This document shows, in pieces, positions 17,306 through 27,660 of a stretch of DNA of 64,000 nucleotides. The position numbers were made by a program, and so were the translations under genes. The notes below the pieces were generated by a model, which ran no database searches, was not told the DNA's origin, and was given only the letters and a program-made list of their open reading frames with translations. Where the stretch lies: assembly GCF_025150245.1 (NCBI RefSeq), contig NZ_CP102279.1:2353423-2417422 (forward strand), written 5' to 3'. The stretch is from Dorea formicigenerans. GTDB lineage: Bacteria; Bacillota; Clostridia; Lachnospirales; Lachnospiraceae. Within the stretch, counting starts at the first letter, position 1. Each line of letters opens with the position of its first letter.

Positions 17306-17390
17306 TTCACCACACCCTTTCTGCAAAATCTGGATTTAACCAAAAATTGTCATGCAATTATCTTTACAGATTCGCTATATTATTTTGTTT

Positions 17391-17455
17391 CATATATTAT
17401 ATGCTGTATAATATATGCTTTTGTATATTATATGGCATATAATATTATAAGTCAA
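17391..17455 (-). promoter_or_regulatory. padR operon promoter with two perfect operator palindromes
   Basis: On the minus strand TTGACT (17455-17450) and TATAAT (17432-17427) are 17 bases apart, a near-consensus promoter. A perfect dyad with 10-bp arms (ATATTATATG, 17425-17445, one central base) overlaps the -10 box and spacer. A second dyad with perfect 11-bp arms (17391-17417, five central bases) lies just downstream of the transcription start. The centres are 31 bp apart, three helical turns. This is the arrangement expected for PadR autorepression. Confidence 0.75.
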
Positions 17456-17513
17456 GAGAAAACAGTTGCAAAAATGGAACAACCTGCATTTTGTCTTAAC
17501 AGATATTTTCATT

Positions 17514-17850
17514 CAAGTCGAACGTCCGTGAGACTTGGCGCGTGATTCTGGTCAGAGAAGCTGACATATTCCTATCAGAATCACTGCGCATCCTCGTGGA
17601 GCGTTTATCTCAGTCGGAGATTGGACTCCCACTGAGACAAATTTGCTATTACTCACCACCTGAAGGTGGGAGTCTGTCTTCTCGACTGAGATAAAAACAG
17701 CATCAAGTGCATATTCTACGCGACTTCCACACAATGGAGATGAAACTCTTAACATCATAGAGGCCTCTGCTGAATATGATGTTTGTTTTTAGAGGTTCAT
17801 CGTAATTCCCTGTGTGGGGAACTTAGAATATGCACTTGATGCATCCTTTT
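17514..17850. other. gene-free run of four abutting large stem-loops
   Basis: No credible coding frame covers this stretch. In order it contains: a 6-bp hairpin (17514-17537, CAAGTC/GACTTG); directly abutting it, a hairpin at 17538-17589 with a 9-bp stem (GTGATTCTG) extended by GCGC/GCGC and holding an inner 5-bp stem; a third (17604-17695) with perfect 12-bp outer arms TTTATCTCAGTC/GACTGAGATAAA and perfect 9-bp inner arms GACTCCCAC/GTGGGAGTC; and a fourth (17700-17842) with perfect 19-bp outer arms, further internal helices (GATGAA/TTCATC with CTCT/AGAG, and 9-bp AACATCATA/TATGATGTT), then CCTTTTT. It could be a structured RNA, a MITE, or the decayed end of an IS200/IS605-type element. Confidence 0.6.
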
Positions 17851-17866
17851 TAGTAATTAATATTTG

Positions 17867-20800
17867 TTAAGACAAACTGCAGGCTTCGCCCAGTGTAAAA
17901 GAGTACAGCACCTTTTCTTTCACTTTCTTCCCAGTGATCTGTTCCAGTGCCCTGCCATAGTAATCTAGCTGGGCATGGTATTTTTCCACCAGTTCTTCTA
18001 TCTTATATACTTTGTCTGTCTTGTAATCCAGTACGACCAGTCCGTCTTCTTCCTCAAAGTACACATCTATGATTCCCTGTACAAGAGCAAAGTCACCTTC
18101 TGGCTCGTCTTTATATAATTCCTGTCCTGGTATTCCAAGTACAAACGGCTGTTCTTTCCACAGTTTTCCACAATCTGCACTTGTTCTCATTCGTTTTCCC
18201 ACAGAGCTATCAAGAAATCCCAACACATCGGCTGTCCGGACGGAATCTGCCATTTCTCGCGTCATTCGCCCTTGTTCTACAAATGTGTTTATCTCTGTCT
18301 CCAGCGTCTGCCTATCATACATTTTTTCAAAATCGAGAAGTTCCATGACGCGGTGATAAGCAGTTCCTCGCGGAGCTCCGGTCAGTGTTTCTTCTTCTGT
18401 CATAAATTTAGGAAGAAGCGGTACAACTTCCGGTTCTTCAAAAACTACTTCTCCCAAAGCATTTTCCTCATCGTCAAGTTCTGCCTGATAAGCCATTTTT
18501 TTTAGCTCGGATACTGTAAATTTCATCTTTCTAGCATGACTTTTTGGATAAGGATACTGATATGCGAACTGTTCTTCTAATGTCTGTCTTACATTTGCAT
18601 CATATTCTGCTGAAGTGTCCCATCTTCGTAATATTTCTTCCTGTATTTTTCCGGATACTTCCGTCTCCACCTCATCACGGACAATCTCTTCTAGCAACAC
18701 TTCTTCGAAAGTGACCGGTATCTCTTCTGGTATATATGCAAGTGCCGGTATGATCCAGTCCAGATATTGAATAGCACTACTTCTCTGTGCAAAGGTCAGC
18801 GTCTTTGCCATTTTTGTCTCTAGATTATCACAGGTTCCTGTAATAATCAGCTTTTCCTTTGCTCTTGTCAGTGCAACATAAAGCACACGAAGCTCTTCTC
18901 CTAAATTATCAAGCTTCGCTTCTTTTTGAATCACTTTTTTTACCAGACTTGGAATTTTCGTTCTTCTATCTAAATCTACCACGTCCATACCGACTCCCAG
19001 TCTGGCATGAATAATCACCTGTCCGGCAAGATCCGTCACATTGAATTTTTTACCAGTTCCTGCTACAAACACGATTGGAAACTCCAGTCCTTTACTTTTA
19101 TGGATTGTCATGACACGGACTGTGTCTGACTGCTCATCTTCCAGACTTGCCTCACCATAATCCACTTCAAATTTCTGAAGCTGCTCAATATAACGCACAA
19201 AATGAAAAAGTCCTTTATAGCTGGAAGACTGAAATGCCTGCGCTTTTGTAATCAGCATTTCTACATTTGCCGCACGCTGCGCGCCTCCCGGCATTGCTGA
19301 AATAAACTGACCATACCCGGTTTGTGTCAGAATACTCCGTAGAAGTTCATGGATTGGTGTATACGGAACAATTTCGCGGAAATCATTCATTTTTCCATAG
19401 CAATGTTTGAGTTTCTCACATATTACCGTATTTTCTCCGTTTTCCAGATAATTTTCTACCGCCTGGTAAAATGGAATTTCAAAAGCTTCAGAACTTCGGA
19501 TCACTGCCATTTCTTGTTCATTCAATCCACAAAATGCCGACATAAGAACCGCCGCCAGTGGAATATCCTGTTTCCGATTATCCAGCACTCTCAGATAATC
19601 CAGAAGCACACCGATTTCCTGCGTCGCAAAATAGCCTTCTTTTGTACCTGAAAATGCCGGAATTCCTTCCCGATTCAGTTCCTGTACAAATATGTCAGCA
19701 ATCCCTTTCACACTTCTGGTAAGAATGACAATATCGGAATATCTTGCCGGACGCAGTTTTCCTGTCTTCTTATCCAGAACCTTCTGCTCTGCAATTAGCC
19801 TGCGGATCCGGCTTGCGATCATCCGAGCTTCCATCTCCTGTTTGGAGGCTTTTATGGAACGGTCATATTTTTTTAATTCTGTATTTAATACAAGTACTTC
19901 TGTTTCACACCCCGGATTTTCAGGATATTCTGCACCTACATACAATGCCGCCTTGTCATCGTAATCAATTTCTCCAAGATTTCGCACCATAATCTGCCGA
20001 AAAATGTAATTCACACTGTCCAGTACTTCTTTTCGACTCCGGAAGTTTTTATGAAGATCAATCCTTTGTTTTGGTCCTTTTTCCAAATCATACGTGTCAA
20101 ATTTTTCCATAAAAAGCTCTGGTCTGGACAGCCGGAAGCTATAAATACTCTGCTTGACATCTCCCACCATAAAAATATTATATTTTCCTTTCGAAACACC
20201 GGAAATACTAGTCAGAATTGTCTCCTGGATCAGATTACTATCTTGATATTCGTCAATCATAATCTCCCGGAACTGATCCTGATATTCCTTTGCAACCTCA
20301 GAAGGTTCAAACCCTTCTTCTGTTTTTTTTGCCAGGATTTGAAGTGCAAACTGCTCCATATCTGAAAAATCAATAACATTTTCCTGGCGCTTCTTTGCGT
20401 CAAATCTTTGCGAAAAACATTTTACCAGGCCCACCAATTCTTCCATATAAGGAAGACATATCTGCATATCTGCTGCCATTTCTTCCGGTTTCTGATAAAA
20501 ATAATCTTTCTTCAGACCACTGACAATTTCCTTCACCTGCTCACGAAGATCCTTAACTGCTTCTATTTTTTCTTTCGATACAGTCTTATCTCTGCATGAT
20601 GCAAACCTGCTCCACTCTACATTCTGGATGCGCCCAGACAGCTCATTATAATTTTTTGCACTTAAGAGCTCTCTTATTGTCTGAGCATCCAGCTTCAAAG
20701 CCTCTTCATACACAGCCGGGCCATCTATTTCCAGACTAATTTGCGTTGCCTGTTCATTCAATAGTTTTGCTTCTTCCAGGTAGGCTTTCGCCCAGGTTAC

Positions 20801-21448
20801 AATTTTGTTTCCATAATCACTTTTTTCCAGATCTTCTGCACAGTCGACTCTATATGCATCAACACAAGAATCAAGTCAGCCCTCTCCGTCTGGATAGCTC
20901 CGACTGTAATCGTAAGCCTTCTCAATCATTTCTTCCAGCTTTTTATCATTTCTTCTTCCACCATAGGCATTAGAAAACCGCAAGAACCGCTCTTCTTTTT
21001 GCGCGTACTTTTCTTCCAGCAGTTCATCTAATACATCATGCCGCAAAAGTTTCAGTTCTCCTTCTTCTGCAGTACGGAAACCTGGATCAATATCGATTAC
21101 ATGAAAATGATCACGGATTACGGAAAGACAGAAACTGTGAATTGTTGTAATCTGCGCATTGTGGATCAAAGTCGCCTGTCTTTTCAGATGTTCATTTTCC
21201 GGATTCTCTTCTAATGCCTTTTCAATGGCACCCCGGATTCGTTCTTTCATCTCACCTGCCGCTGCTTCTGTAAATGTTACAATCAGAAGTTCGTCCACAT
21301 TGACCGGGTGTTCCTCATCAGTCAGCATTGTAATAATACGCTCTACCAACACTGCTGTCTTTCCCGAACCTGCTGCTGCAGACACAAGAATATTGCGGTC
21401 CCGAAGATCAATGACCTGTTGCTGCTGTTTTGTCCATTTTACTCCCAT
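17867..21448 (-). pseudogene. addA: ATP-dependent helicase/nuclease subunit A, interrupted by one in-frame TGA
   Basis: AddA is the RecB-like helicase-nuclease of the AddAB double-strand-break repair enzyme. Residues 1-190 (21448-20879) carry Walker A SAAAGSGKTAVL and FTEAAAGEMKERI. A TGA at 20878-20876 then stops the frame, but the same frame continues without indel to TAA-type termination at 17867, with IMIDEYQDSN, GDVKQSIYSFRLSRPELF, VMTIHKSKGLEFPIVF, VALTRAKEKL and the RecB nuclease motif GIIDVYFEEEDG...LDYKTD. About 1193 codons in total is normal for AddA. The stop replaces a residue that is Trp in relatives (context YPDGEG-stop-LDSCVDAY), so one TGG to TGA change explains it. It could be a true null, a base-call error, or readthrough. 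The start overlaps the addB end by 10 bp. Confidence 0.9.
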
Positions 21449-24400
21449 GAGCCCGTTCCTTTCTCCTGCTCCTTTTCATGATCGTCCCGATTCATGTTCT
21501 CTTTGACTGCATCTGCTTCCATGGCTGCCATCACCTCTGACTGTGTCATCTCAAAAATATCCCGATATTTGTATCCCGGTATTTTCTGGTCAAAACCACA
21601 GATATGCCGGTATGCACAATAATCACAGCCACTCTCCTGTTTTCTCCGGTATGGAAATGCCGCAACTTCTCCACTTAATATTTTTCGATGTACCTTAAAA
21701 ACTTTCCCCAGGGCATGGCGCATCATCACTTCAAATTCCTGCTCCGATGCAACTTTTGAATTTTTTGACAGACTACCATTTTTATTATATTTCACAGGAA
21801 TGACAGCAGATTCTCCGACCTGACAATGATCTAGATGCTCCAGTGTCTCATCTTTCAAATTCATCACGCCATCCACTTTCAGCTCTTTTAGTACTTTCTG
21901 CCAGATTTCTTCTTCCTCTCCAACCACTTTCTTCTCCACAAGAGGATCATTTAACCGGTAATAAAAGACACCTGCCGGAATCACTTCACTGTCCGGGTAA
22001 TGTTTTTGAGTCATTTTTACTGCTGCATCCATATAGACCATAAGCTGAAGCTGGAGCCCATGATATAAAGCCACCACATCAAAGGCCTTGCTCCCGGTCT
22101 TATAATCCAGAACCTTGACATAGACCTTGTCTTTGTCTTTGCACAGATCCACACGGTCAATCTTACCATTCTCAAAACGCATTTCATAAGCCACCGGCAC
22201 AAAATCTCCTGCTTCCAACTGCTTTGTAAGCGCCCATATGGTTCTCGTCAGAAGACGCTTCATGCGTTCAATCATATACTCGTTGCGCGCTGAACTGTAA
22301 AGCACCGAATTTCCATAGTCGGAAATGGCATGTTCCACACTATCATCAATGTATTCTTGTCTTTTTTCTTCCTCTATCTCTGTCCAGGACAAATGCTCTT
22401 CTTTTAGCTTTCTGGAATAATACTCCAGGGCGCTGTGGCACACATTTCCCAGATCCAGCGGTTGGAATTCGTATGTCTGACGCTCCCGAAGGCGCAGTCC
22501 ATAAGTAAGAAAATGAGCAAATGCGCAGGCTGAAAACCGTTCAATTCTCGTAATACTGTCCTGAAAATGTTCTCCATAAAGCTGCTTAGCCACCTCTTTT
22601 GTCAGTCCATCTGCCGGCCGGGTATAAAATCCTGATTTCATAAGTTCTTCTACACGATACTGCCACTGTGGCTGTCTCTTGTACCAGGAATATAATTCCT
22701 GCCATTCCTGATCCATAGCATTCCCGTCCTGAAATCCTCTGATAACTTTTTGCATACCAAGCTTTGGGGTCCACTCCTGGGCAGAAAATGCCTGTTTTTC
22801 TTCGTCTTCTATTTCCAGACCCGAAAATAATCTCTGCATCTCCTGGATCAGATATGATGGGCGGATACTTTTTCCGTCCGCGGAAACCTTGCTGTAATAA
22901 ATATCCAATGTCTCAGAAGGTTTTGTCAGATTCATGTAAAGATAAAATTTCTGCTCGTACGCTTTCTCTTTACCTCCCGGTGACAGATGGATCTTTCCTG
23001 TTGCAAACTTATCCCTGTCGCGCTCTGTAAGAAGGCCACTCCTTATTAATGCTCCCGGAAGAAATGTATCATTTGCCCCGACAAAAATAAGTGCTTTAAT
23101 ATCTTTTAATCTTGTACGTTGCATGTCTCCAACAACAACCTGATCAATTCCAGGTGGAATGACTCCGACTCTTGCTTCTTCAAGACCCGCGTCTAAAAGC
23201 TTCAGATATTCATCCATGGTCACATTCTCATCACCAAGAAGTTCTACGAATTTATCAAATAGTTCAATCAAAATACGATAAACCTGACTGTATTCCTTGG
23301 CAAGCGCAAGTTCTCCTGCCTCTTGAAATGCTTCAGACTGACGCTGCAATTTTAACTGAAGTTCTTCTCTCACCATAAACTCATAAAGCGCCATCGTCAC
23401 ATCTTTGACTGTCTTGCTCCTTTGTCTTAATACATACACAAGCGTGTCCACCTTTTCCACAAGACGAACCCGGTTATGATTCAGAATTTCCAGATTTTCT
23501 TCTTCCAGATATTTCGGGCGGCGGATCCAGCTCTCCTGCCATTTCTTATATCCACGGATTCCAAGCGCAATTACGTAATTTTCCAGTTCATCGACTTCAC
23601 CATAAGTAAAACCACTAAGATTTGTTCTTAAGAAACGAAATACACTCTCATAACTGAAATTATCCTTCACCATATTCAGAAGACTCCGGATATATTCTAC
23701 AAAAGAATTCAAAAGAATACTCCGCTTATGATCCATAAACACCGGAATTTCGTAGATGTCAAATGCCTGTCCCAGGTCATCACCATACACCTCCATATTG
23801 CTTACAATAACTCCGATATCCCGGTAACGATATCCTTTTGTCCGAACCAGGTTCCGAACTCTTCCTGCAGCTTTCATCGCTTCTTCTCTTGGATTTCTGG
23901 CCACATGTATCCGGACTGCTCCCTGTTTTTCCTTATAACATTCTTTGCTATAGCGGAATATATTTCTCTCCAGAAACTCCATAGCCGAATTGTCACAGAA
24001 TCGATAGAGTGGACGTTCGTACAGACACAAAGCTTCTTCCACACTCACTTTTCTCTCTGCCGCAATCTGTATTAACGATGTCACGGTATGCTTGCCGAGT
24101 GCAAATAACTGATATGGGTGTTTATAAACGTACGGGTTTTCCCGATCATCCATTGTTACAGTTACGATCACTTCCCGGCATACTTCAAGAAGTTCTCCAA
24201 GCAGCCGGTTCTGTACTGGTGTAAATCCTGTGAATCCGTCCAGAACAATCGTACTTTCTTTTAAAATATCCGAACCTTTCACTACACGGCAAAGTGCGTC
24301 CAGGAGTTCTTCTTTCGTAACAAATCTATCTTCCAGATATTTCTTAAAACCAATATACAGAACTTCCAGATCCTGAAGTTTATAATAAAGCCTTGAATTC

Positions 24401-24843
24401 TCCCCTGCTACTGCTTTCATCTGCCTCAGTTCCTCTTCCCCAATATCGTACTGATCAAATTCTGAAAGCACTGATTTGACTTCGCTGATATAGCCAAGCT
24501 TTTTCATATTTCCCTTTAAGACTTTTAAATCCTTTTCATAATCACCGGCAATCTTTCGCAGAATCAGATTCTTTCCCTCATCATCCAACACCGGAAGGGC
24601 CTGCCCACCGGTCTCCTCAAAGATGCGGTAAGCAAGCCTCACAAAACTAAGTACATCGATATTCATAATTCCATGATTCGGATGTTGCATGACAAGATCC
24701 TTCTGCGTCTGCATCGTAAACTGCTCCGGTACAAGGACAATATACTGACGATCCGGGAACTTTACAGATTCCCGGATCACATAATCATATAATTGATAAG
24801 ATTTTCCTGAGCCAGATGGCCCAAATACGAATTTTAAAGACAT
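21439..24843 (-). CDS. addB: ATP-dependent helicase/nuclease subunit B
   Basis: The 1134-residue partner of AddA has an N-terminal Walker A (FGPSGSGKSYQLYDYV), inactivated helicase-like middle domains that in Bacillus recognise Chi, and a C-terminal RecB-type nuclease with LDYKTGSKAFD. The iron-sulphur cluster Cys residues are visible: FSACAFAHF for the first and GCDYCAYRHICGF for the remaining three. It appears intact, unlike addA. GGAGAG precedes the ATG. It lies 12 bp downstream of the dapF-like gene in a dapF-addB-addA operon. Confidence 0.95.
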   Translation of the reverse strand: MSLKFVFGPSGSGKSYQLYDYVIRESVKFPDRQYIVLVPEQFTMQTQKDLVMQHPNHGIMNIDVLSFVRLAYRIFEETGGQALPVLDDEGKNLILRKIAGDYEKDLKVLKGNMKKLGYISEVKSVLSEFDQYDIGEEELRQMKAVAGENSRLYYKLQDLEVLYIGFKKYLEDRFVTKEELLDALCRVVKGSDILKESTIVLDGFTGFTPVQNRLLGELLEVCREVIVTVTMDDRENPYVYKHPYQLFALGKHTVTSLIQIAAERKVSVEEALCLYERPLYRFCDNSAMEFLERNIFRYSKECYKEKQGAVRIHVARNPREEAMKAAGRVRNLVRTKGYRYRDIGVIVSNMEVYGDDLGQAFDIYEIPVFMDHKRSILLNSFVEYIRSLLNMVKDNFSYESVFRFLRTNLSGFTYGEVDELENYVIALGIRGYKKWQESWIRRPKYLEEENLEILNHNRVRLVEKVDTLVYVLRQRSKTVKDVTMALYEFMVREELQLKLQRQSEAFQEAGELALAKEYSQVYRILIELFDKFVELLGDENVTMDEYLKLLDAGLEEARVGVIPPGIDQVVVGDMQRTRLKDIKALIFVGANDTFLPGALIRSGLLTERDRDKFATGKIHLSPGGKEKAYEQKFYLYMNLTKPSETLDIYYSKVSADGKSIRPSYLIQEMQRLFSGLEIEDEEKQAFSAQEWTPKLGMQKVIRGFQDGNAMDQEWQELYSWYKRQPQWQYRVEELMKSGFYTRPADGLTKEVAKQLYGEHFQDSITRIERFSACAFAHFLTYGLRLRERQTYEFQPLDLGNVCHSALEYYSRKLKEEHLSWTEIEEEKRQEYIDDSVEHAISDYGNSVLYSSARNEYMIERMKRLLTRTIWALTKQLEAGDFVPVAYEMRFENGKIDRVDLCKDKDKVYVKVLDYKTGSKAFDVVALYHGLQLQLMVYMDAAVKMTQKHYPDSEVIPAGVFYYRLNDPLVEKKVVGEEEEIWQKVLKELKVDGVMNLKDETLEHLDHCQVGESAVIPVKYNKNGSLSKNSKVASEQEFEVMMRHALGKVFKVHRKILSGEVAAFPYRRKQESGCDYCAYRHICGFDQKIPGYKYRDIFEMTQSEVMAAMEADAVKENMNRDDHEKEQEKGTGSWE

Positions 24844-24854
24844 ATCTCTCCTTC

Positions 24855-25712
24855 TTACAGGCTTCTTAAATTCTCCGTAAATTCACTGCTGAGCGTAATC
24901 TTTGCCACGTAGAATACATCTCCTGTCATAAAGACCGTTCCGTCATCTTCTACTTCCACCTGAAGGTCTCCTCCCGGCATATGTACGATTACTTTGTTAT
25001 TCGTCATACCAAGCTTATGTGCCACGGCTGCGGCTGCACATGCACCTGTTCCAGATGCCAGAGTATAGCCTGCACCACGTTCATAAATCTCAATAGCGAT
25101 ATTCTCTTTGTCGATGACTTTCATAATCTGTGTATTGATTCTGTGCGGAAAATACTTCGCACACTCGGAATAATCACCAATCTTGCATACAATATTCTTA
25201 GAGATTTCTCTCATCGGAATCACGCAGTGCGGATTACCGACACTTACACAAGTAACCGGATACAGTGTCCTTCCGAATACCATATCTTCATTGATAACTT
25301 CTCTCTTCTCTCCTGTCACCGGAATTTCATCACTCCAGAAAGAAATCTTTCCCATAGAAACACGTAGTCTGCTTCCGTCTTCATTTAAAAATGTAACTGC
25401 TGCCTCCCCATATCTGGTATATAATTTGAAATTCTTCTTTTGAATATAGCCTGCATCTTTTAAATATTTTGCAAAAATACGGACACCATTTCCACTTGTT
25501 TCAGATTCACTTCCATCCGGATTCCATACTTTGACATGCATGCCGTCTTCTTTTATAACCGGACCTTCCAGGACTCCATCTGCTCCAAGTCCTGCATTAC
25601 GGTCACAAATCATCTTAACATTTCCCGGTGTCAGTTCCAGTTCATTTTTATTTGGATCAAATACTACATAATCGTTGCTTAATCCATGATAACGCTCTAA
25701 TACCACTTTCAT
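24855..25712 (-). CDS. dapF: diaminopimelate-epimerase family protein lacking both catalytic cysteines
   Basis: Over 285 residues this matches DapF: NDYVVFDPN near the start, RNAGLGADGVL, NPDGSESE before the first active-site loop and ERGAGYTLASGTGACA at the second. DapF normally uses two Cys, in CGNG and in ACGTG, to shuttle a proton between LL- and meso-diaminopimelate for lysine and peptidoglycan. Here both read Ser (TSGNG and ASGTG), confirmed at codon level (AGT and TCT). It may be an inactive or altered-specificity paralogue, or a Ser variant. ATG 25712 follows ACGGAGGT; the longer frame to 25742 is not supported. It has its own promoter. Confidence 0.88.
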   Translation of the reverse strand: MKVVLERYHGLSNDYVVFDPNKNELELTPGNVKMICDRNAGLGADGVLEGPVIKEDGMHVKVWNPDGSESETSGNGVRIFAKYLKDAGYIQKKNFKLYTRYGEAAVTFLNEDGSRLRVSMGKISFWSDEIPVTGEKREVINEDMVFGRTLYPVTCVSVGNPHCVIPMREISKNIVCKIGDYSECAKYFPHRINTQIMKVIDKENIAIEIYERGAGYTLASGTGACAAAAVAHKLGMTNNKVIVHMPGGDLQVEVEDDGTVFMTGDVFYVAKITLSSEFTENLRSL

Positions 25713-25756
25713 AACATACCTCCGTTTTAAATCTTCAGACAATTTTCACTATTCTT

Positions 25757-25785
25757 ATCATAACAGGCATCAATTTCTTTTTCAA
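25757..25785 (-). promoter_or_regulatory. sigma-A promoter of dapF-addB-addA
   Basis: TTGAAA (25785-25780) and TATGAT (25762-25757) lie 17 bases apart on the minus strand, in the 140-base gap after hflX. The leader to the dapF start would be about 40 bases. Confidence 0.65.
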
Positions 25786-25852
25786 TGTATATAATGATTT
25801 TTCTGTCGTTTAAATGTATGAAAAAATAACACACTATAAAACATAATAAAAA

Positions 25853-27100
25853 TTACCTGTTGACAACAATTTGCGGATAAATATCAGCAGGTACATATGC
25901 CGTAACCTGGATACCTTCTTCTGTATAATTCTCTTCCAGTAATTCTCCATATTTTCGAATAAGCTGGATCTTCCCGGCTTCACTGTACGGATATACTTCC
26001 TCTATATAAACCTTCTGCTGGCGAAGAAGCGCTTCAATCGTCTCCAGCAGATCCCCGAGTCCTGCTTTAGTCTTTGCAGATATTGAAACCGCATAGTCTG
26101 CCTTAAAATCTCGAATAACTGGTATTCCTTCCAGTCGGTCCTGTTTATTAAATACGGTAATAATCGGTTTATCCTGGACTTTTAATCCCTGAAGTGTCTC
26201 ATAAACAGTAAACATCTGCTCATCCGCCTGAGGATTCGAGACATCAACCACATGCAGAATCATATCTGCATACTTTGCTTCCTCCAGTGTACTTTTGAAT
26301 GCATCGATCAGATGATGTGGCAGCTTCCGGATAAAACCTACGGTATCTGTCAGAAGTATCTCCTGACCGCTTGGAAGCTTCAGACTTCTTGTCGTCGGGT
26401 CCAGTGTTGCAAACAACTTATCTTCCGCCAGAATATCTGCACCAGTCAAAGCGTTGAGAAGTGTTGACTTTCCGGCATTCGTATATCCCACGATTGCTGC
26501 GACCGGAATCCGGCTCTTTGCTCTTTTTTCTCTTGTCACTTCACGGTGTTGCTTTACACTCTTTAGCTCCCGATTCAGAAGTGCGATCCGATTTTTAATA
26601 AGACGTCTGTCCATCTCCAGCTTCTTTTCTCCCGGACCTCTCGTACCGATACCACCGCCAAGCCTTGACATGGCAGTTCCAAATCCGGCAAGTCTCGTCT
26701 GTCGGTACTTAAGCTGCGCCAACTCAACCTGAATCTTTCCTTCACTGGTAGATGCTCTTGCAGCAAATATATCCAAAATAACCAGAGTCCGATCCATAAC
26801 CTTTGCATCTAGTTCATCCTGGAGATTGTTCATCTGTGCCGGCGACAATTCATCATCACAGATAATTCCTGTTGCATCCAACTCCCACAAAAGGCTTTTG
26901 ATCTCATCAATCTTTCCCTTTCCGACATAAGTTCCCGGGTGTACCTGATCCCGGCTCTGCACAACTTTTCCTACTGTAACAGCACCGGCTGTCTTCGCAA
27001 GCTCACTTAGTTCTTCCAGTGAAGCATCGATATCCTCCTGCCCCGGAAGACATACCCCTACCAATATAACACGTTCTGTCTCTTTCTTTAATTCTATCAT
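25853..27100 (-). CDS. hflX: ribosome-associated GTPase HflX
   Basis: HflX is a GTPase that splits stalled or hibernating ribosomes. The 415-residue protein has the HflX N-terminal domain (VQSRDQVHPGTYVGKGKIDEI), the Gly-rich linker (SRLGGGIGTRGPGEKKLE) and the GTPase motifs G1 GYTNAGKST, G3 DTVGFI and G4 NKQD. GGGAAG precedes the ATG. It lies 11 bp after the TPR lipoprotein gene and so is probably part of a transcript running from the metal-ATPase gene. Confidence 0.96.
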   Translation of the reverse strand: MIELKKETERVILVGVCLPGQEDIDASLEELSELAKTAGAVTVGKVVQSRDQVHPGTYVGKGKIDEIKSLLWELDATGIICDDELSPAQMNNLQDELDAKVMDRTLVILDIFAARASTSEGKIQVELAQLKYRQTRLAGFGTAMSRLGGGIGTRGPGEKKLEMDRRLIKNRIALLNRELKSVKQHREVTREKRAKSRIPVAAIVGYTNAGKSTLLNALTGADILAEDKLFATLDPTTRSLKLPSGQEILLTDTVGFIRKLPHHLIDAFKSTLEEAKYADMILHVVDVSNPQADEQMFTVYETLQGLKVQDKPIITVFNKQDRLEGIPVIRDFKADYAVSISAKTKAGLGDLLETIEALLRQQKVYIEEVYPYSEAGKIQLIRKYGELLEENYTEEGIQVTAYVPADIYPQIVVNR

Positions 27101-27111
27101 TTAAACTTCCC

Positions 27112-27636
27112 TTATCTGGTTTTTAAAAATTCTGCTTCTTTAGCAGCTTTCTCGTCATCTGGATATGCAGTCACATAATCTTCCAGTTTTGCTTTTGCAT
27201 TGTCCCAGTCTTCCAGTTTTTCATAGCAGACTATTACATTAAACTGAATTTCCTGCTTCATATCGTCAGAACAATCTGAATGATCCAATGCTTTTTCATA
27301 ATAAGAAATAGCATCTTCATAGTTTTCTGTCTGCATCTTACACACTGCCATCATATTACAGATTGTTCCTGTCTCCTTCGTTCCGGCGGAAACTGCATTT
27401 TCAAATGCAGCAAGCGCATCTTTGTATTTTTCCTGTTCATAATATGCAATTCCCAGTCCACGATAGGAATCGGCCACATTTTTCTTATCCTCTACTGCTT
27501 TCTGGAAATTCTCCTGTGCTGCTGCATAATCTTTATTTTCCAGACTTTCCACACCCTTTTTATATACATTCTGACCACATCCGGCAAGCATCATGCACGC
27601 CAGTATCAGTGGTATAATTCTTTTATAACATTTCAT
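27112..27636 (-). CDS. TPR-repeat lipoprotein
   Basis: The 174-residue product has a lipoprotein signal (MKCYKRIIPLILACMMLAGC; lipobox LAGC with Cys at residue 20) and three to four TPR units over residues 30-170 (for example YAAAQENFQKAVEDKKNVADSY, YKDALAAFENAV, YEDAISYYEKAL, WDNAKAKLEDYV). It should be anchored to the outer face of the membrane as a protein-binding scaffold. No partner can be named. It lies 24 bp after the metal-ATPase gene and 11 bp before hflX. Confidence 0.85.
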   Translation of the reverse strand: MKCYKRIIPLILACMMLAGCGQNVYKKGVESLENKDYAAAQENFQKAVEDKKNVADSYRGLGIAYYEQEKYKDALAAFENAVSAGTKETGTICNMMAVCKMQTENYEDAISYYEKALDHSDCSDDMKQEIQFNVIVCYEKLEDWDNAKAKLEDYVTAYPDDEKAAKEAEFLKTR

Positions 27637-27660
27637 AATTCTTGTCTTTTTTCCTCCTGT

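Noticed and set aside
17552-17758. 68-residue frame in the stem-loop region
   Set aside because: It has no ribosome site or known similarity and its sequence is dictated by the inverted repeats.
20876-20878. Selenocysteine at the addA TGA
   Set aside because: Relatives have Trp, not Cys, there and no SECIS-like stem follows at the right place.
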